Source of the DNA: a virus
Reading direction: 5' to 3' (one strand)
Virus record (IMG/VR): IMGVR_UViG_3300033153_005726
Location: 64,001 to 86,423 of that record
DNA length: 22,423 nucleotides
The notes beneath the pieces were generated by a model, which was not told where the DNA came from, did no database searches, and saw only the letters and a program-made list of their open reading frames with translations. Every line of letters begins with the position of its first letter. Position 1 is the stretch's first letter. The position numbers and the translations under genes were made by a program. Positions 1 through 7,639 of the stretch are shown here, piece by piece.

Positions 1-1827
1 AGGTACTTTAATATCCTTAAAATGGGTAAACGCATCACCAAGTTTTGCAATATTCTCTACAGTGATAGTTTTAAGGTCTATGTCATTCAAGACACTCAAC
101 CCTTCAGCAAACTGCTTTAGGTTAGGTACTTTAATACGTGTGAATTGTTTAATACCCATCGCAAGTGGGCGAAGCATCTTAATCCAATCTTCACGCAAGT
201 CCACTGTGTTTAGTTCGTTCAGCCCGTCAGCAAAGTTCTTAAGGTTAGGTGCTTTAGCATCTTTTAACTTTAAGATACCACTTGCTATATCAGTAAGGTT
301 TTGAGAAAAGTCATCAGCAAGCTTAATTTTGTTTAATTTGATTAACCCTTCAGCAAAGTTCTTAAGGTTAGGGGTAGAAATATCTTTGGGGAAATCTTTT
401 AACGCATCACCAATAGTTTTGAGTTTCTCAGGTAGCTTAGACTTAGAACCTATGTTAGCTTTATTGAGGGCAGAGATACCCTCAGAAAACCCTTTAAGGT
501 CAGGGAATACAGACACTTTAGGGAATTTTTTAAGTGCTTCTCCAATAGTTTCTATAGTAGTGGCGAACCCTTTCTCAATCTTTACTCCAGAAAGTATGCT
601 TATACCTTTGGCAAAACCTTTGAGGTCTGGCACCTTGACAGTATCAAAAGCATTAATAACGGGTTCAAGTTTAACAAGAGATTGTACAACAGGGTCTATG
701 TCACCAACGCCAGCTAATGCAGTAATACCCTTTGCAAAAGTCGCTAACTGCGGTGTTTTGGTCCCATCATACTTTTTAATAGATAAATAGAGTTCGTCCA
801 GTTTGTCAGATACATTTTCAATACGCCCTACTTTTATAGAAGATATTTCTTTAATACCTTTAGCGAATTGAGAAAGTTGTGGTACCTTAATGTCTTTGTA
901 TTCAACAAGGGCATCACGCAGAAATGTGAGGTGAGATGCTACATCATAAATCTTATCGCCATCAATCTTAGCAATTTTTTCAATACCAGAAGCGAACTGC
1001 CCTAACTGAGGAACCTTCAGAGATTCCATCCTACCATCACTGGTGGTTATATAGAGCTGCTTAATACTGTTAGCTAAAGTCTCAAACTTCATAGGTAACT
1101 TCGTTACCTTTGCGTTCATAACGGTATCTGCTAATAATGCAACACCTTCAGCAAATGGTTTGAGGTTGGGCACTTTGAGTTTATCTAACTTGGCTATGCT
1201 GGTAGCTAGGGTCTCAAACTTCATAGGTAACTTCGTTACCTTTGCGTTCATAGTGGTATCAGCGAGAATCTGAATACCTTCAGCAAACCCAGCTAAATTG
1301 GGTACAGATAATTTATCGTAGGGTTCTATACTTGCGTGAAGTTTCTCTAAAGCACTCGCAGCGGTAGTAATGGCATCATCATCAACATCTTTGAATGTTT
1401 TGAGACCATTGGCGAATTTCTGTAAATCTGGGAGGGATTTGATGTTATCAATCTGACCCAATTGCTTGAGTGAATCAATAATAAGTTGGAGACGTTTTGC
1501 ATCAGGAGCAGATACAGTTTGGAGCTCAGAAAGTCCCTTAACAAACCCGTCAAGGTTGGGCACCTTAACGGTGCTCAACCCACGGAGTTGTCTCAGTGTT
1601 TCAGTAAAGCCTTTAGGGACTTCTACTGTTGCCAGTGCCTTACCTAACTCACCAGCCCATTTAGCACTAAGCTGTACTGACTCTTCAACACCCTGCAGAA
1701 CTTGACGTACTGAGCCAAGGTTCAGGTTGGATGAATCAAGGGAATTAGAAAAACTCTCAAATACCTTTCCAAGGGTACCTGTTACATTAATTTCTATCTC
1801 AACTACTTTCTTAAATGAATTAGCCAT
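1..1827 (-). CDS. Tape measure protein, N-terminal part (runs off left edge)
   Basis: Reading leftward from ATG at 1827-1825, the frame has no stop to the window edge, giving 609 codons. The protein is built from about 12 degenerate repeats of 41-53 residues. Each carries a core like VP-N/D/Q-L-xx-FA-xG-I/L followed by helix-like text with spaced leucines (examples VPNLKPFAEG, VPQLGQFASG, VPDLKGFAKG). A very long, repetitive, helical protein directly after a frameshifted tail assembly chaperone is the standard position and build of a tape measure protein, which sets tail length and is threaded through the tail tube. The start abuts the stop of the chaperone fusion (TAAATG), so the two are probably translationally coupled; a weak AGGGAAG lies upstream. 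The C-terminal part, where hydrophobic or lytic domains often sit, is not in the window. The assignment rests on context and repeat structure, since the repeat itself is not one I can name. Confidence 0.85.
   Translation of the reverse strand, partial: MANSFKKVVEIEINVTGTLGKVFESFSNSLDSSNLNLGSVRQVLQGVEESVQLSAKWAGELGKALATVEVPKGFTETLRQLRGLSTVKVPNLDGFVKGLSELQTVSAPDAKRLQLIIDSLKQLGQIDNIKSLPDLQKFANGLKTFKDVDDDAITTAASALEKLHASIEPYDKLSVPNLAGFAEGIQILADTTMNAKVTKLPMKFETLATSIAKLDKLKVPNLKPFAEGVALLADTVMNAKVTKLPMKFETLANSIKQLYITTSDGRMESLKVPQLGQFASGIEKIAKIDGDKIYDVASHLTFLRDALVEYKDIKVPQLSQFAKGIKEISSIKVGRIENVSDKLDELYLSIKKYDGTKTPQLATFAKGITALAGVGDIDPVVQSLVKLEPVINAFDTVKVPDLKGFAKGISILSGVKIEKGFATTIETIGEALKKFPKVSVFPDLKGFSEGISALNKANIGSKSKLPEKLKTIGDALKDFPKDISTPNLKNFAEGLIKLNKIKLADDFSQNLTDIASGILKLKDAKAPNLKNFADGLNELNTVDLREDWIKMLRPLAMGIKQFTRIKVPNLKQFAEGLSVLNDIDLKTITVENIAKLGDAFTHFKDIKVP
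1079..1252. repeat. 42-bp exact direct repeat inside the tape measure gene
   Basis: The bases at 1079-1120 and 1211-1252 are identical over 42 bp and 132 bp apart. That spacing is a whole number of codons and equals one protein repeat unit. Other repeat units agree only in protein, so this pair looks like a recent unit duplication or a gene-conversion tract. Confidence 0.9.
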
Positions 1828-2540
1828 TTATTTCTTCCCTACCATAAAAGAAGCCAATCTGTTCCAGTCCTTATTAACTTCTTCTTTAGATGGACCTTCA
1901 TCTTTAGAAGCAGTCTTTTTATTCATGCCACTTATAACTTCTTTTAATCCTTTATATTGTAAGTTAGCTCCCATCCATAGATGAGTCAACTGCTCTGCTT
2001 TATCCTCCTTTTCCTGTGCTACAACTGCTACGAAAAATACTCCTATTTCAGCAAGTGAATAAGATTGTATGCTCGGCCAAGAATGCCCATACGCAACTAG
2101 CTTTTGGACTGCTTTTGCGATTTGGGCTTCGGTGATTGGACCAGACTGAACCGTCCCGCCAAGCTCTTGAAGTTTCCCTCAAGTTTCTCTTTGGACTTCA
2201 TATTCACTTCGAGTACTTTATCAAGAATCTCCACAACAATATCAATTGGTAATTGTTGTAAATCTTCAGAAGCAATGTTTGATCCTTCTTCAAGGACGTC
2301 AGGAAATTGTTCAAGCAGAATAACGGCAAGTTTAAGCAGGTTTTCAGGTTGATTGTAATTTTCCCAATCTACACCTTCTTCTGAAAGGACTTTACCAAAA
2401 CCTTTTAATTTACGTGCGATGATTGCAAGTTGCTTGATACCAAGGGGGCGGATATCAATGGTTTGTTCGCCGATGGTGAGGGTGTCTCCAGGGAATAACG
2501 ATTCTAGGTTGAAACTTAACCTTATTCTTTCTTTAGCCAT
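1828..2540 (-). CDS. Tail assembly chaperone, long -1 frameshift fusion (gpGT-like)
   Basis: From the start at 2540, the zero frame is read to the AAC codon at 2174-2172 of a GGGAAAC heptamer. A -1 slip then opens a second frame that continues without a stop to TAA at 1830-1828. The product would be 123 zero-frame plus 114 -1-frame residues, 237 in all. The -1 segment contains AEIGVFFVAVVAQEKEDKAE, then HLWMGANLQYKGL, and ends in a charged tail. In lambda and many other siphophages, G and GT proteins made this way from the gene before the tape measure bind that protein and help tube polymerisation. The extension has no start or SD of its own, which supports access by frameshifting only. The fusion stop abuts the tape measure start. 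Confidence 0.85.
2097..2540 (-). CDS. Tail assembly chaperone, short form (gpG-like)
   Basis: This 147-residue zero-frame product ends at TAG 2099-2097. It begins MAKERIRLSFNLESLFPGDT and has a compact N-terminal domain followed by helices (LLKLAVILLEQFPDVLEE, IVVEILDKVLEV). The last 13 residues are polar and lysine/serine-rich (SPKPKSQKQSKS), as expected of a tail read only when ribosomes do not shift. An SD-like AAGGAAGAAG precedes the ATG. Between the tail tube gene and the tape measure this is the usual slot for the G-type chaperone. There is no clear domain signature beyond context, length and the frameshift signal, but together those are strong. Confidence 0.85.
   Translation of the reverse strand: MAKERIRLSFNLESLFPGDTLTIGEQTIDIRPLGIKQLAIIARKLKGFGKVLSEEGVDWENYNQPENLLKLAVILLEQFPDVLEEGSNIASEDLQQLPIDIVVEILDKVLEVNMKSKEKLEGNFKSLAGRFSLVQSPKPKSQKQSKS
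2126..2178 (-). promoter_or_regulatory. -1 programmed frameshift signal: GGGAAAC plus stem-loop
   Basis: The heptamer G GGA AAC (2178-2172) is in the exact X_XXY_YYZ phase with the zero frame. It differs from the lambda G/T site (GGGAAAG) only in the last base. After a 7-base spacer there is a foldable element: GCTTGG (2164-2159) can pair with CC(G)AAGC (2132-2126, one bulge), enclosing GGAC (2156-2153) paired with GTCC (2141-2138). The heptamer is certain; the stimulatory stem is a by-eye fold. Confidence 0.82.
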
Positions 2541-2622
2541 TTTCTTCTTCCTTCTTGTATAGGCTTAGTATGAATGATGGAGGGCTTTTACACCCCCCAC
2601 CAGTATGTAGCTTAGATACTTC

Positions 2623-3672
2623 TTAAGCGATGATAATATTCATGTAAGGACTATCTGGGTGTCCAGTCTCATCCTTCAGAATCTCACCAGTAAACCCAAG
2701 GGTTGACCAGTCATCACCAATCATAGCAGTATCACCACTTGGTGTCAAGGAACAACGCCATACTTCCAACTCTTGCTGAGTACCAGCAGGGTTATCAGAT
2801 ACGAAACGAAGTTTACCCTCAATCTGAGTTTCTTTAAATGCCTGAACCTCAGTATACTCTGGGGCATCAAAGTTGTAATGAGCATGAATATCAGTTCCAG
2901 GGGTGATACCACCACCGTCAACAATCTGCACACGGCCAATTACATCATCTTTCAATGCAAGATCAACGGTGTAATCCACGCCATACTCATAGAATACGGT
3001 ATCAGCAAGGTCAGAAAGTATAAGACCAACGATAGTAGCACTCTGCACTACAACTTCAGAAGATACAGTACAGGCACCAGTACCAGAAGTACCAGCAAGT
3101 ACATCAGAAGCAGCAAATGCAATACCATTAGTACTTGCAATAATCAAAGTACCATCATCAACGGCAGCACCAGCAGAAATAGAAATTACGTAACCTTCAG
3201 CTCCAGAACCTGTAGCAGTTACATCTTCACCTTGTACAAATAAGGCAGTACCAGCATCGTAAGGACATACATATGCCATCTCAATACCACGTGCAGCAAG
3301 GTCAGTACGCTTACCAGCAAATGGACTGAGTACAGTAGCAGCAGGGGTTGCACAGCCATTGGTGTCACCAGTAGCAGCAACAACAACATTCAGTTCAGCA
3401 AGGGTCAAGAGAGCAAGGTTCTCTTTATTAATTTCATCAAGGGTGAAAGAAAGACCAGGAGTAATCTGAGAGATAATCTCTTTATCTTTCGCTTTCAACC
3501 CACCACGAGAACTGAAATGCTCCAGTTTCTCAAGGGCAATGTTAAATGAGAAAGCAGGTGCGTTACCAAGGTCACGCTCACCAGTGAGTTCACCAGTAGC
3601 TTGATCTTTCTGGTCAAAGAAGACAACTCCTTTTCCAAGGGTATAATTGTCAGTATTTGGGGAAACAGCCAT
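2623..3672 (-). CDS. Major tail tube protein
   Basis: This 349-residue protein begins MAVSPNTDNYTLGKGVVFFD. Its early text, GNAPAFSFNIALEKLEHFSS and then GLKAKDKEI, is characteristic of siphophage tail tube subunits, in which a beta-sandwich ring stacks to form the tube. The middle (about residues 95-220) is rich in A, G, T, S and V and looks like an extra beta-domain exposed on the tube, making the protein longer than a minimal tube subunit. A strong SD (AAGGAGG) lies before the ATG. It sits between the tail terminator and the tail chaperone, the canonical order. The C-terminal half (TEVQAFKETQIEGKLRFVSD) again reads like a tube domain. The family is inferred from pattern and position. Confidence 0.85.
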   Translation of the reverse strand: MAVSPNTDNYTLGKGVVFFDQKDQATGELTGERDLGNAPAFSFNIALEKLEHFSSRGGLKAKDKEIISQITPGLSFTLDEINKENLALLTLAELNVVVAATGDTNGCATPAATVLSPFAGKRTDLAARGIEMAYVCPYDAGTALFVQGEDVTATGSGAEGYVISISAGAAVDDGTLIIASTNGIAFAASDVLAGTSGTGACTVSSEVVVQSATIVGLILSDLADTVFYEYGVDYTVDLALKDDVIGRVQIVDGGGITPGTDIHAHYNFDAPEYTEVQAFKETQIEGKLRFVSDNPAGTQQELEVWRCSLTPSGDTAMIGDDWSTLGFTGEILKDETGHPDSPYMNIIIA

Positions 3673-3696
3673 TGTGTAATCCTCCTTAGGATTTTA

Positions 3697-4122
3697 TTAA
3701 TTAAGTTCGCCTGTGTCTGTATAAAACATATTAAACACTAAACGCATTCCAAGTACATCGGGCAGACCGTAGCCTGTTGGACCTTCTGTGCGAATTTCTT
3801 GGATAAACGTGTTGTCGGCCACAACAGGGGTATCCGATAATACAACAGAACGCACATTTCTGTATAACTCTTTTACATCATATTCCCTATCAGTAATAAT
3901 TTCAAGAACAACTTCAAGTCGCCTTCTCATAGGGTAACCAAATTTTCCACGTGAAGATGTGTCTATTACTTCATCAACATCTTCAACCATAAATATACAC
4001 GGTAGGTAGCCTTCGTCAATAGGTTTTGTGGGTGAACGCTTAAACCCTTTTAATCCAAGGGCGTCTTTCGCAGTATAAATGCGGTCATAAATTTTAATCA
4101 ACCCATTTTCTCTATTTTGCAC
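3697..4122 (-). CDS. Tail terminator / tail completion protein
   Basis: This 141-residue protein has the size and position (between an HK97 gp10-like protein and the tail tube gene) of the tail terminator, the hexameric ring that caps the finished tube and docks it to the head. Its pattern is typical: an N-terminal helix, then hydrophobic beta-strands with a central RRRLEVVLEIITD strand pair, and a late GMRLVFNMFYTDTGELN strand close to the C-terminus. The start overlaps the end of the upstream gene by 11 bases, so translation is probably coupled. No catalytic residues are expected. The assignment is mainly by synteny and fold-like pattern. Confidence 0.7.
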   Translation of the reverse strand: MQNRENGLIKIYDRIYTAKDALGLKGFKRSPTKPIDEGYLPCIFMVEDVDEVIDTSSRGKFGYPMRRRLEVVLEIITDREYDVKELYRNVRSVVLSDTPVVADNTFIQEIRTEGPTGYGLPDVLGMRLVFNMFYTDTGELN

Positions 4123-4612
4123 GCTGTAATCCGTCCATAATTATATTACCAACAGTTTTGGCAAGCCTATTGGCATATACATCTGTTATTATTTGGTTGA
4201 CAGTACCTCCCGGTGCTGATCTAGACCAAATACGTTTCTCTGCACCACCTGATCCAGGGGTTGTTAATTCTACAGTTTTTGGACCCATTTGAGGCCATGG
4301 TGCATTTCCTGGGATAACACCTTCTTCTATATACACACCATATCCAACTTGGTTGTACACAGAAAATTGTGCGATTTGTTTATTTGTGTCTTGTACTCTC
4401 CAGCCATGAGAATATCTACCTTTATCATATGGGGCTGCTTTCCTTAATAGGTCACGTACAATGTGGGCAGAACGAGATACATGTAAATAAATATTCTTCT
4501 CAGCTTCAACCATATTCTTTTGTAAAGAAGTGGTTAAAGAACGCAGGGCCTTATCATGCACAACAATAAGCTTACCCTTACTAGGATCAAACTTTGGTCG
4601 TCTCTTGGCCAT
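4112..4612 (-). CDS. HK97 gp10-like neck / head-tail protein
   Basis: This 166-residue protein has the signature of the HK97 gp10 family. A helical N-terminus ends in HVSRSAHIVRDLLRKAAPYD (residues about 44-63), and a KGRYSHGW stretch follows. Next come the beta-strand text NQVGYGVYIEEGVIPG, a proline-rich loop, and a final amphipathic helix after VNQIITDVYANRLA. Members join the finished head and tail. The start codon overlaps the stop of the preceding gene (TAATG at 4614-4610), a typical coupling junction. Lengths of 110-180 residues are usual for this family. Confidence 0.75.
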   Translation of the reverse strand: MAKRRPKFDPSKGKLIVVHDKALRSLTTSLQKNMVEAEKNIYLHVSRSAHIVRDLLRKAAPYDKGRYSHGWRVQDTNKQIAQFSVYNQVGYGVYIEEGVIPGNAPWPQMGPKTVELTTPGSGGAEKRIWSRSAPGGTVNQIITDVYANRLAKTVGNIIMDGLQRAK

Positions 4613-4983
4613 TAGGTTTTCCTTAATAGTAAGATGTACAAGGCTTCTGCAGGATCTGTTTTATATGCAATAATAGCATACGTGATTGTATCGTCCCTGA
4701 CGATAACATCCCTAGTTGATAAAGAAGTTATACCATTATCACGTAACTGCTTGCCTCTGACAAGACCTTTTACGTCAGTTGGTTGGATTAAATTAGAAAA
4801 AGATAAAAATTGAACATCTCGCTCTGCGAAAGTATCAACTATTAAATCTATTGGGTGAGAAGTGCTTGTATCAACATCAAAGCCGTCTTTTTTGACCACA
4901 GTATATTGTGCTTTGTACACAAGGCTTTTAAATACCTTGAAAACAGTCACAGCAGCCTTTTGAAACGTCGTATTCAATGACAT
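4612..4983 (-). CDS. Putative head closure (stopper) protein
   Basis: This 123-residue protein lies between the DnaT-like adaptor and the gp10-like protein, the slot of head closure proteins that seal the connector after packaging. The text is mainly beta-strands: FKSLVYKAQYTVVKKDGFD, HPIDLIVDTFAERDVQF, KGLVRGKQLRD, then TRDVIVRDDTITYAIIAYKT. The VRGKQLRD...VIVRDDTITYAI arrangement (a beta-barrel binding a DNA-proximal ring) is common in such proteins. I cannot name a family with certainty; position and length carry the call. Translation is coupled at both ends by short spacing or overlap. Confidence 0.6.
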   Translation of the reverse strand: MSLNTTFQKAAVTVFKVFKSLVYKAQYTVVKKDGFDVDTSTSHPIDLIVDTFAERDVQFLSFSNLIQPTDVKGLVRGKQLRDNGITSLSTRDVIVRDDTITYAIIAYKTDPAEALYILLLRKT

Positions 4984-4999
4984 GGTACTTTGCCCTTAA

Positions 5000-5500
5000 T
5001 TATGCACGCATTAACCGCACAACTCCGATACCACTCTTTGTAGTTAATCCCTCAAGGATTTTCCAAATGTGGTCGGGGATTGTATCAGGTTTAGTATTAT
5101 ACAAACCATCATCAGCTTTAATCATTAATGATGCTGCACGTACCTCAGAAATACCAGCAAGGTCACTATCTTGTGTTCGGTCGCTACCAAGTGATGCTAA
5201 TGCCATTTCAAAAACAGCAGTTTTTACATCAGGTGGTATTACATCCTCAGGATACAATATAGCAACCTTATCGTATACACCAGAACGAGGCCAATCCATA
5301 CTTTGCGTACCAGTTGCACGGGTACCTTTCCAAGTAACGTGCCAATCAATGACTCGAGAAGCGGTAATCAGAGCTTGATCCTGATTCTCCTCTTCTTCCC
5401 AAGCACTTGAATGTGCCCTGTCAGCAAAATACGCATTAGCCTCGGCCAGCGTAACATAACTGTTGGTGGAAGCACCACCAACTGTGGCGTCTATAGCCAT
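5000..5500 (-). CDS. DnaT-like head-tail adaptor (connector) protein
   Basis: This 166-residue protein matches the phage family annotated as putative DnaT-like ssDNA-binding protein. Its start, ATVGGASTNSYVTLAEANAY, is followed by ALITASRVIDW, then WKGTRATGTQSMDWPRSGV, then a helix rich in Ala and Leu (KTAVFEMALASL). In siphophages this gene follows the capsid gene and acts as an adaptor ring beneath the portal; the DNA-binding name comes from remote similarity and may be misleading. The start lies 3 bases after the preceding stop. The N-terminal signature is very typical, so the family is well supported while the connector role is inferred from synteny. Confidence 0.8.
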   Translation of the reverse strand: MAIDATVGGASTNSYVTLAEANAYFADRAHSSAWEEEENQDQALITASRVIDWHVTWKGTRATGTQSMDWPRSGVYDKVAILYPEDVIPPDVKTAVFEMALASLGSDRTQDSDLAGISEVRAASLMIKADDGLYNTKPDTIPDHIWKILEGLTTKSGIGVVRLMRA

Positions 5501-5503
5501 AAT

Positions 5504-5737
5504 CTACTCCGCTTTTTTAGCAGTACGACGTTTCTTAGGTGCAGCCTTTTTAGGGGCTTCTTTAACTGACTTAACTTCTTCAGCTTTAGGCTCTTCTACC
5601 TTAGCTGGTTTTGGTTCAGGTTTGGGTTCAGGTTTTGGCTTAGATTCGGTACGTGACCAACCAGCATTTTCCATAGCTGGTATTTGCTCAACATTGGCAA
5701 TACAAGCAGAGCCACCCTTATACATTTTCACAGGCAT
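5504..5737 (-). CDS. Small K/E/P-rich protein after the capsid gene
   Basis: The 77-residue product has two parts. Residues 1-30 (start MPVKMYKGGSACIANVEQIP, ending near AGWSRT) form a small globular-looking unit of a kind I have seen in small phage structural-region proteins. Residues 31-77 are low complexity: KPEPKPEPKP repeats, then alternating charged text ending in KKRRTAKKAE. The very basic C-terminus could bind DNA or the acidic inner capsid surface. A strong SD (AGAAGGAG) and the capsid hairpin precede it. Function unknown; a minor capsid, decoration or linker role is only a guess from position. Confidence 0.75.
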   Translation of the reverse strand: MPVKMYKGGSACIANVEQIPAMENAGWSRTESKPKPEPKPEPKPAKVEEPKAEEVKSVKEAPKKAAPKKRRTAKKAE

Positions 5738-5760
5738 TGATTTCTCCTTCTGTCAATTGT

Positions 5761-5788
5761 AGGGTGGCTCTGCAAAGAAAACCACCCT
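5761..5788. other. Inverted repeat between capsid gene and next gene
   Basis: AGGGTGG (5761-5767) and CCACCCT (5782-5788) can form a 7-bp stem in the transcript just after the capsid stop. No T-run follows on the minus strand, so it is more likely an RNA stability or processing element, or a weak attenuator lowering downstream expression, than an intrinsic terminator. Confidence 0.6.
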
Positions 5789-5812
5789 GCAATCAAGGGT
5801 TAATGTTCAAGA

Positions 5813-6979
5813 TTACTGAGTGTCACCAAGCAGGGTAATTCGGCGAGGATCATGTGCAAATGCACCACACAGTAAGTCAAGAGACATTGTGGTTTTCTTG
5901 GTATTGATGTCATACCCTTTTACGATTCGGATACTTACTCCGTTATTGGCGGCAGTAGCGGTAACTTTATCTCCGGGCATATCCAGCATTGGGAATGCAA
6001 CGGCAAGAGAACGGTCATCAAAAATAGCACCGTGAATATCAAATGTTGCAGCCTGTCCGCCAACGATGGTGATTGCAGCATCATCAGCGATGATCTCTGT
6101 AATAGGATCAACCAAGGTAACAGTGGTAGCAGCATTTACATCAGCTACTTCAGCAGCAACGATGAGAGGACGACGACAACCAGCAACCAAAATACGATCA
6201 CCAGCAAGAAGTGTCTCAGCAACAGTACCACCATCAAAGGTCAGCACTTTGAGGCCAATCTTGTTATTGGTAGCAACAGTGTTGTCGGTCAACAGCGTAC
6301 CAACAGCACCAAGGGTACCATTAGTGCGGGCAGATTCAGGGAATGTGATAGCAGAGTACCAATCCATACCCATTACGTGCCCCATCTTTCCTGTATTCAG
6401 GGTAGTCTCACCAGCAGCACCACGGGTCTGTGATTGATTGAACCAAGTTTGACCGAGCATTTTTGCTTCAGTATCAAGGTCGACCAGACAGAAACGGTTT
6501 GTGGCAAGTTGTTGCAGAGTAGACGCTTTACGGGCAAGTGCGATATCAGCAGCATCAACAAACAGGTCAGCAGAAGTATACAATCCAGCACCCTGAAGGA
6601 TTTTACCAGCAACATATTTCTCAGTCATCTCAGCGAGACGATAAGCAGCAGGGCGGATTACTTGATCACTGAAAGAATCAAGGTCAAGTACTTCTTCACG
6701 AGCAGTCACTTCAACGGAAACGTCAAGGTGCTTTTCAATCTGCATTGCACGACTGGATGTCTGAATGTCCTGAATGTTAATGGTACCAGTGAAATCTTCA
6801 GCAGCGTAATCACCATGTGTACGGAAGGAGACAGTGTCGCCTTTTTTCCAGCCATTTGCTTTGCTGGTAAACTCAGCAGTATTGTCCTTAGCACACATAT
6901 TGGTCACTACAAGAGCGTCCTCAAGGTGTGTAAGAGCTTCCTGAGCAATGATTGCGGGATGTTCCCATATATTGGCCAT
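5813..6979 (-). CDS. Major capsid protein, P22-type HK97 fold
   Basis: This 388-residue protein forms the head shell. Features that fit P22-type coat proteins are the N-terminal helix (IAQEALTHLEDALVV), GWKKGDTVSFRTHGDY (a beta-strand seen as GDTV in the family) and the long helix after SFSDQVIRPAAYRLAEMTEKY (the spine-helix region). There is also a beta-rich insertion at about residues 220-308 (GDRILVAGCRRPLIV, VTLVDPITEI) that corresponds to the telokin/I-domain insertion. The C-terminal strand set ends AFAHDPRRITLLGDTQ. The adjacent scaffold gene fits assembly of this fold. The SD GGAGG precedes the ATG. No cleavage site or protease gene is evident. Confidence 0.88.
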   Translation of the reverse strand: MANIWEHPAIIAQEALTHLEDALVVTNMCAKDNTAEFTSKANGWKKGDTVSFRTHGDYAAEDFTGTINIQDIQTSSRAMQIEKHLDVSVEVTAREEVLDLDSFSDQVIRPAAYRLAEMTEKYVAGKILQGAGLYTSADLFVDAADIALARKASTLQQLATNRFCLVDLDTEAKMLGQTWFNQSQTRGAAGETTLNTGKMGHVMGMDWYSAITFPESARTNGTLGAVGTLLTDNTVATNNKIGLKVLTFDGGTVAETLLAGDRILVAGCRRPLIVAAEVADVNAATTVTLVDPITEIIADDAAITIVGGQAATFDIHGAIFDDRSLAVAFPMLDMPGDKVTATAANNGVSIRIVKGYDINTKKTTMSLDLLCGAFAHDPRRITLLGDTQ

Positions 6980-7003
6980 CTTTAAATTCCTCCAAAGAAT
7001 TTA
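6968..7003 (-). repeat. Capsid leader, copy A (SD plus first codons)
   Basis: On the minus strand this holds TAAATTCTTTGGAGGAATTT, then ATG and the codons for MANI of the capsid gene. A near copy lies at 7628-7665 on the other side of the endonuclease gene. The leading TAA is also the stop codon of the endonuclease, so the insertion ends exactly at the start of this repeat. Confidence 0.85.
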
Positions 7004-7519
7004 GGTACTTAGTACCTTTTTATCAATTAAATAATGCTTGGCGGGGCTATACCCACCCCAAGCTAAACACTGTTCAGCAGCATAACGAGCACAAACAGCA
7101 TTGATTTTGTTAACATACAAACCAAGATGCCTAAATTTACCACATACAGTTATTCTCGCAAGCCATTTTCCGTGATTTCTACCTACTCCTTTAATTCCAC
7201 TAGTCGTGTTATTTTTAGGTGTAGCTTGATTACGTTCATTATATGATTGAAAGCATTTCACTAAATTACAATACCGATCATCGTTCCGTATTCTGTTATC
7301 ATGATCAACTTGCCCATTAGGAAATTCCCCTTCCATATAAAGGATTGCTAAACGTCCTGCCCTATAACACTTACCCTTGATTTTAATTTGGGTATACCCT
7401 TTATGAGTAATTGTGCCAGCAACAGAACCAATCTTAATCTGTGCTCTACTAACTCTCCAAGTAAATAAGCCAGTATTAGGATTGTAACATAATAGTTTCT
7501 TTAATTCAACTTGGTTCAT
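7001..7519 (-). CDS. HNH homing endonuclease with AP2 DNA-binding domain
   Basis: This 172-residue free-standing endonuclease has a cluster resembling NUMOD4 at the start (YNPNTGLFTWR, residues 12-22) and an HNH core at about 70-98 (GQVDHDNRIRNDDRYCNL, with His73 and Asn94/Asn97). A C-terminal AP2-like domain follows at about 105-155 (TTSGIKGVGRNHGKWLARIT, then FRHLGLY). Such proteins nick DNA of uninvaded relatives and spread their own gene by homing. It lies between scaffold and capsid genes, where it is not needed for assembly, and is flanked by a duplication of the capsid leader. SD TGGAGAT precedes the ATG. A hairpin GGTAC-TAA-GTACC (7004-7016) sits at its very end. Confidence 0.92.
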   Translation of the reverse strand: MNQVELKKLLCYNPNTGLFTWRVSRAQIKIGSVAGTITHKGYTQIKIKGKCYRAGRLAILYMEGEFPNGQVDHDNRIRNDDRYCNLVKCFQSYNERNQATPKNNTTSGIKGVGRNHGKWLARITVCGKFRHLGLYVNKINAVCARYAAEQCLAWGGYSPAKHYLIDKKVLST

Positions 7520-7558
7520 TTTTAATCTCCATTAAAAATAACTCATATATAAATTGAG

Positions 7559-7588
7559 GCGGGGAGTGAGTTGCTCCTTTTCAACCGC
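7559..7588 (-). other. Possible RNA pseudoknot upstream of the HNH gene
   Basis: On the minus strand GCGG (7588-7585) can pair with CCGC (7562-7559). Inside, UUG (7584-7582) can pair with CAA (7572-7570), while GGAG (7577-7574) can pair with CUCC (7566-7563), crossing the first pairing. It may be a leader limiting endonuclease expression or a remnant of a mobile intron. The stems are short and judged by eye. Confidence 0.35.
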
Positions 7589-7606
7589 TAAGTCTAGCCC
7601 CAAACC

Positions 7607-7639
7607 TTAAACATTAGCAGAATCTGGGATATTAGCCAT
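7607..7639 (-). CDS. Ten-residue ORF starting like the capsid protein
   Basis: ATG at 7639-7637 behind a strong SD (GGAGG) encodes MANIPDSANV followed by TAA. The first four residues and the whole leader match the capsid gene. It is most likely a decoy or remnant left when the endonuclease entered, though ribosomes should initiate on it. Functional status unknown. Confidence 0.4.
   Translation of the reverse strand: MANIPDSANV

Noticed and set aside
62-790. Rightward ORFs with Ser/Leu/Pro-rich text at 62-304 and 329-790
   Set aside because: They are antisense to the tape measure frame, mirror its repeats and have no SD.
5463-5762. Rightward 99-residue ORF
   Set aside because: It is antisense to the KPEP-rich gene; its Gly/Ser/Leu pattern is the shadow of the K/E/P repeats.
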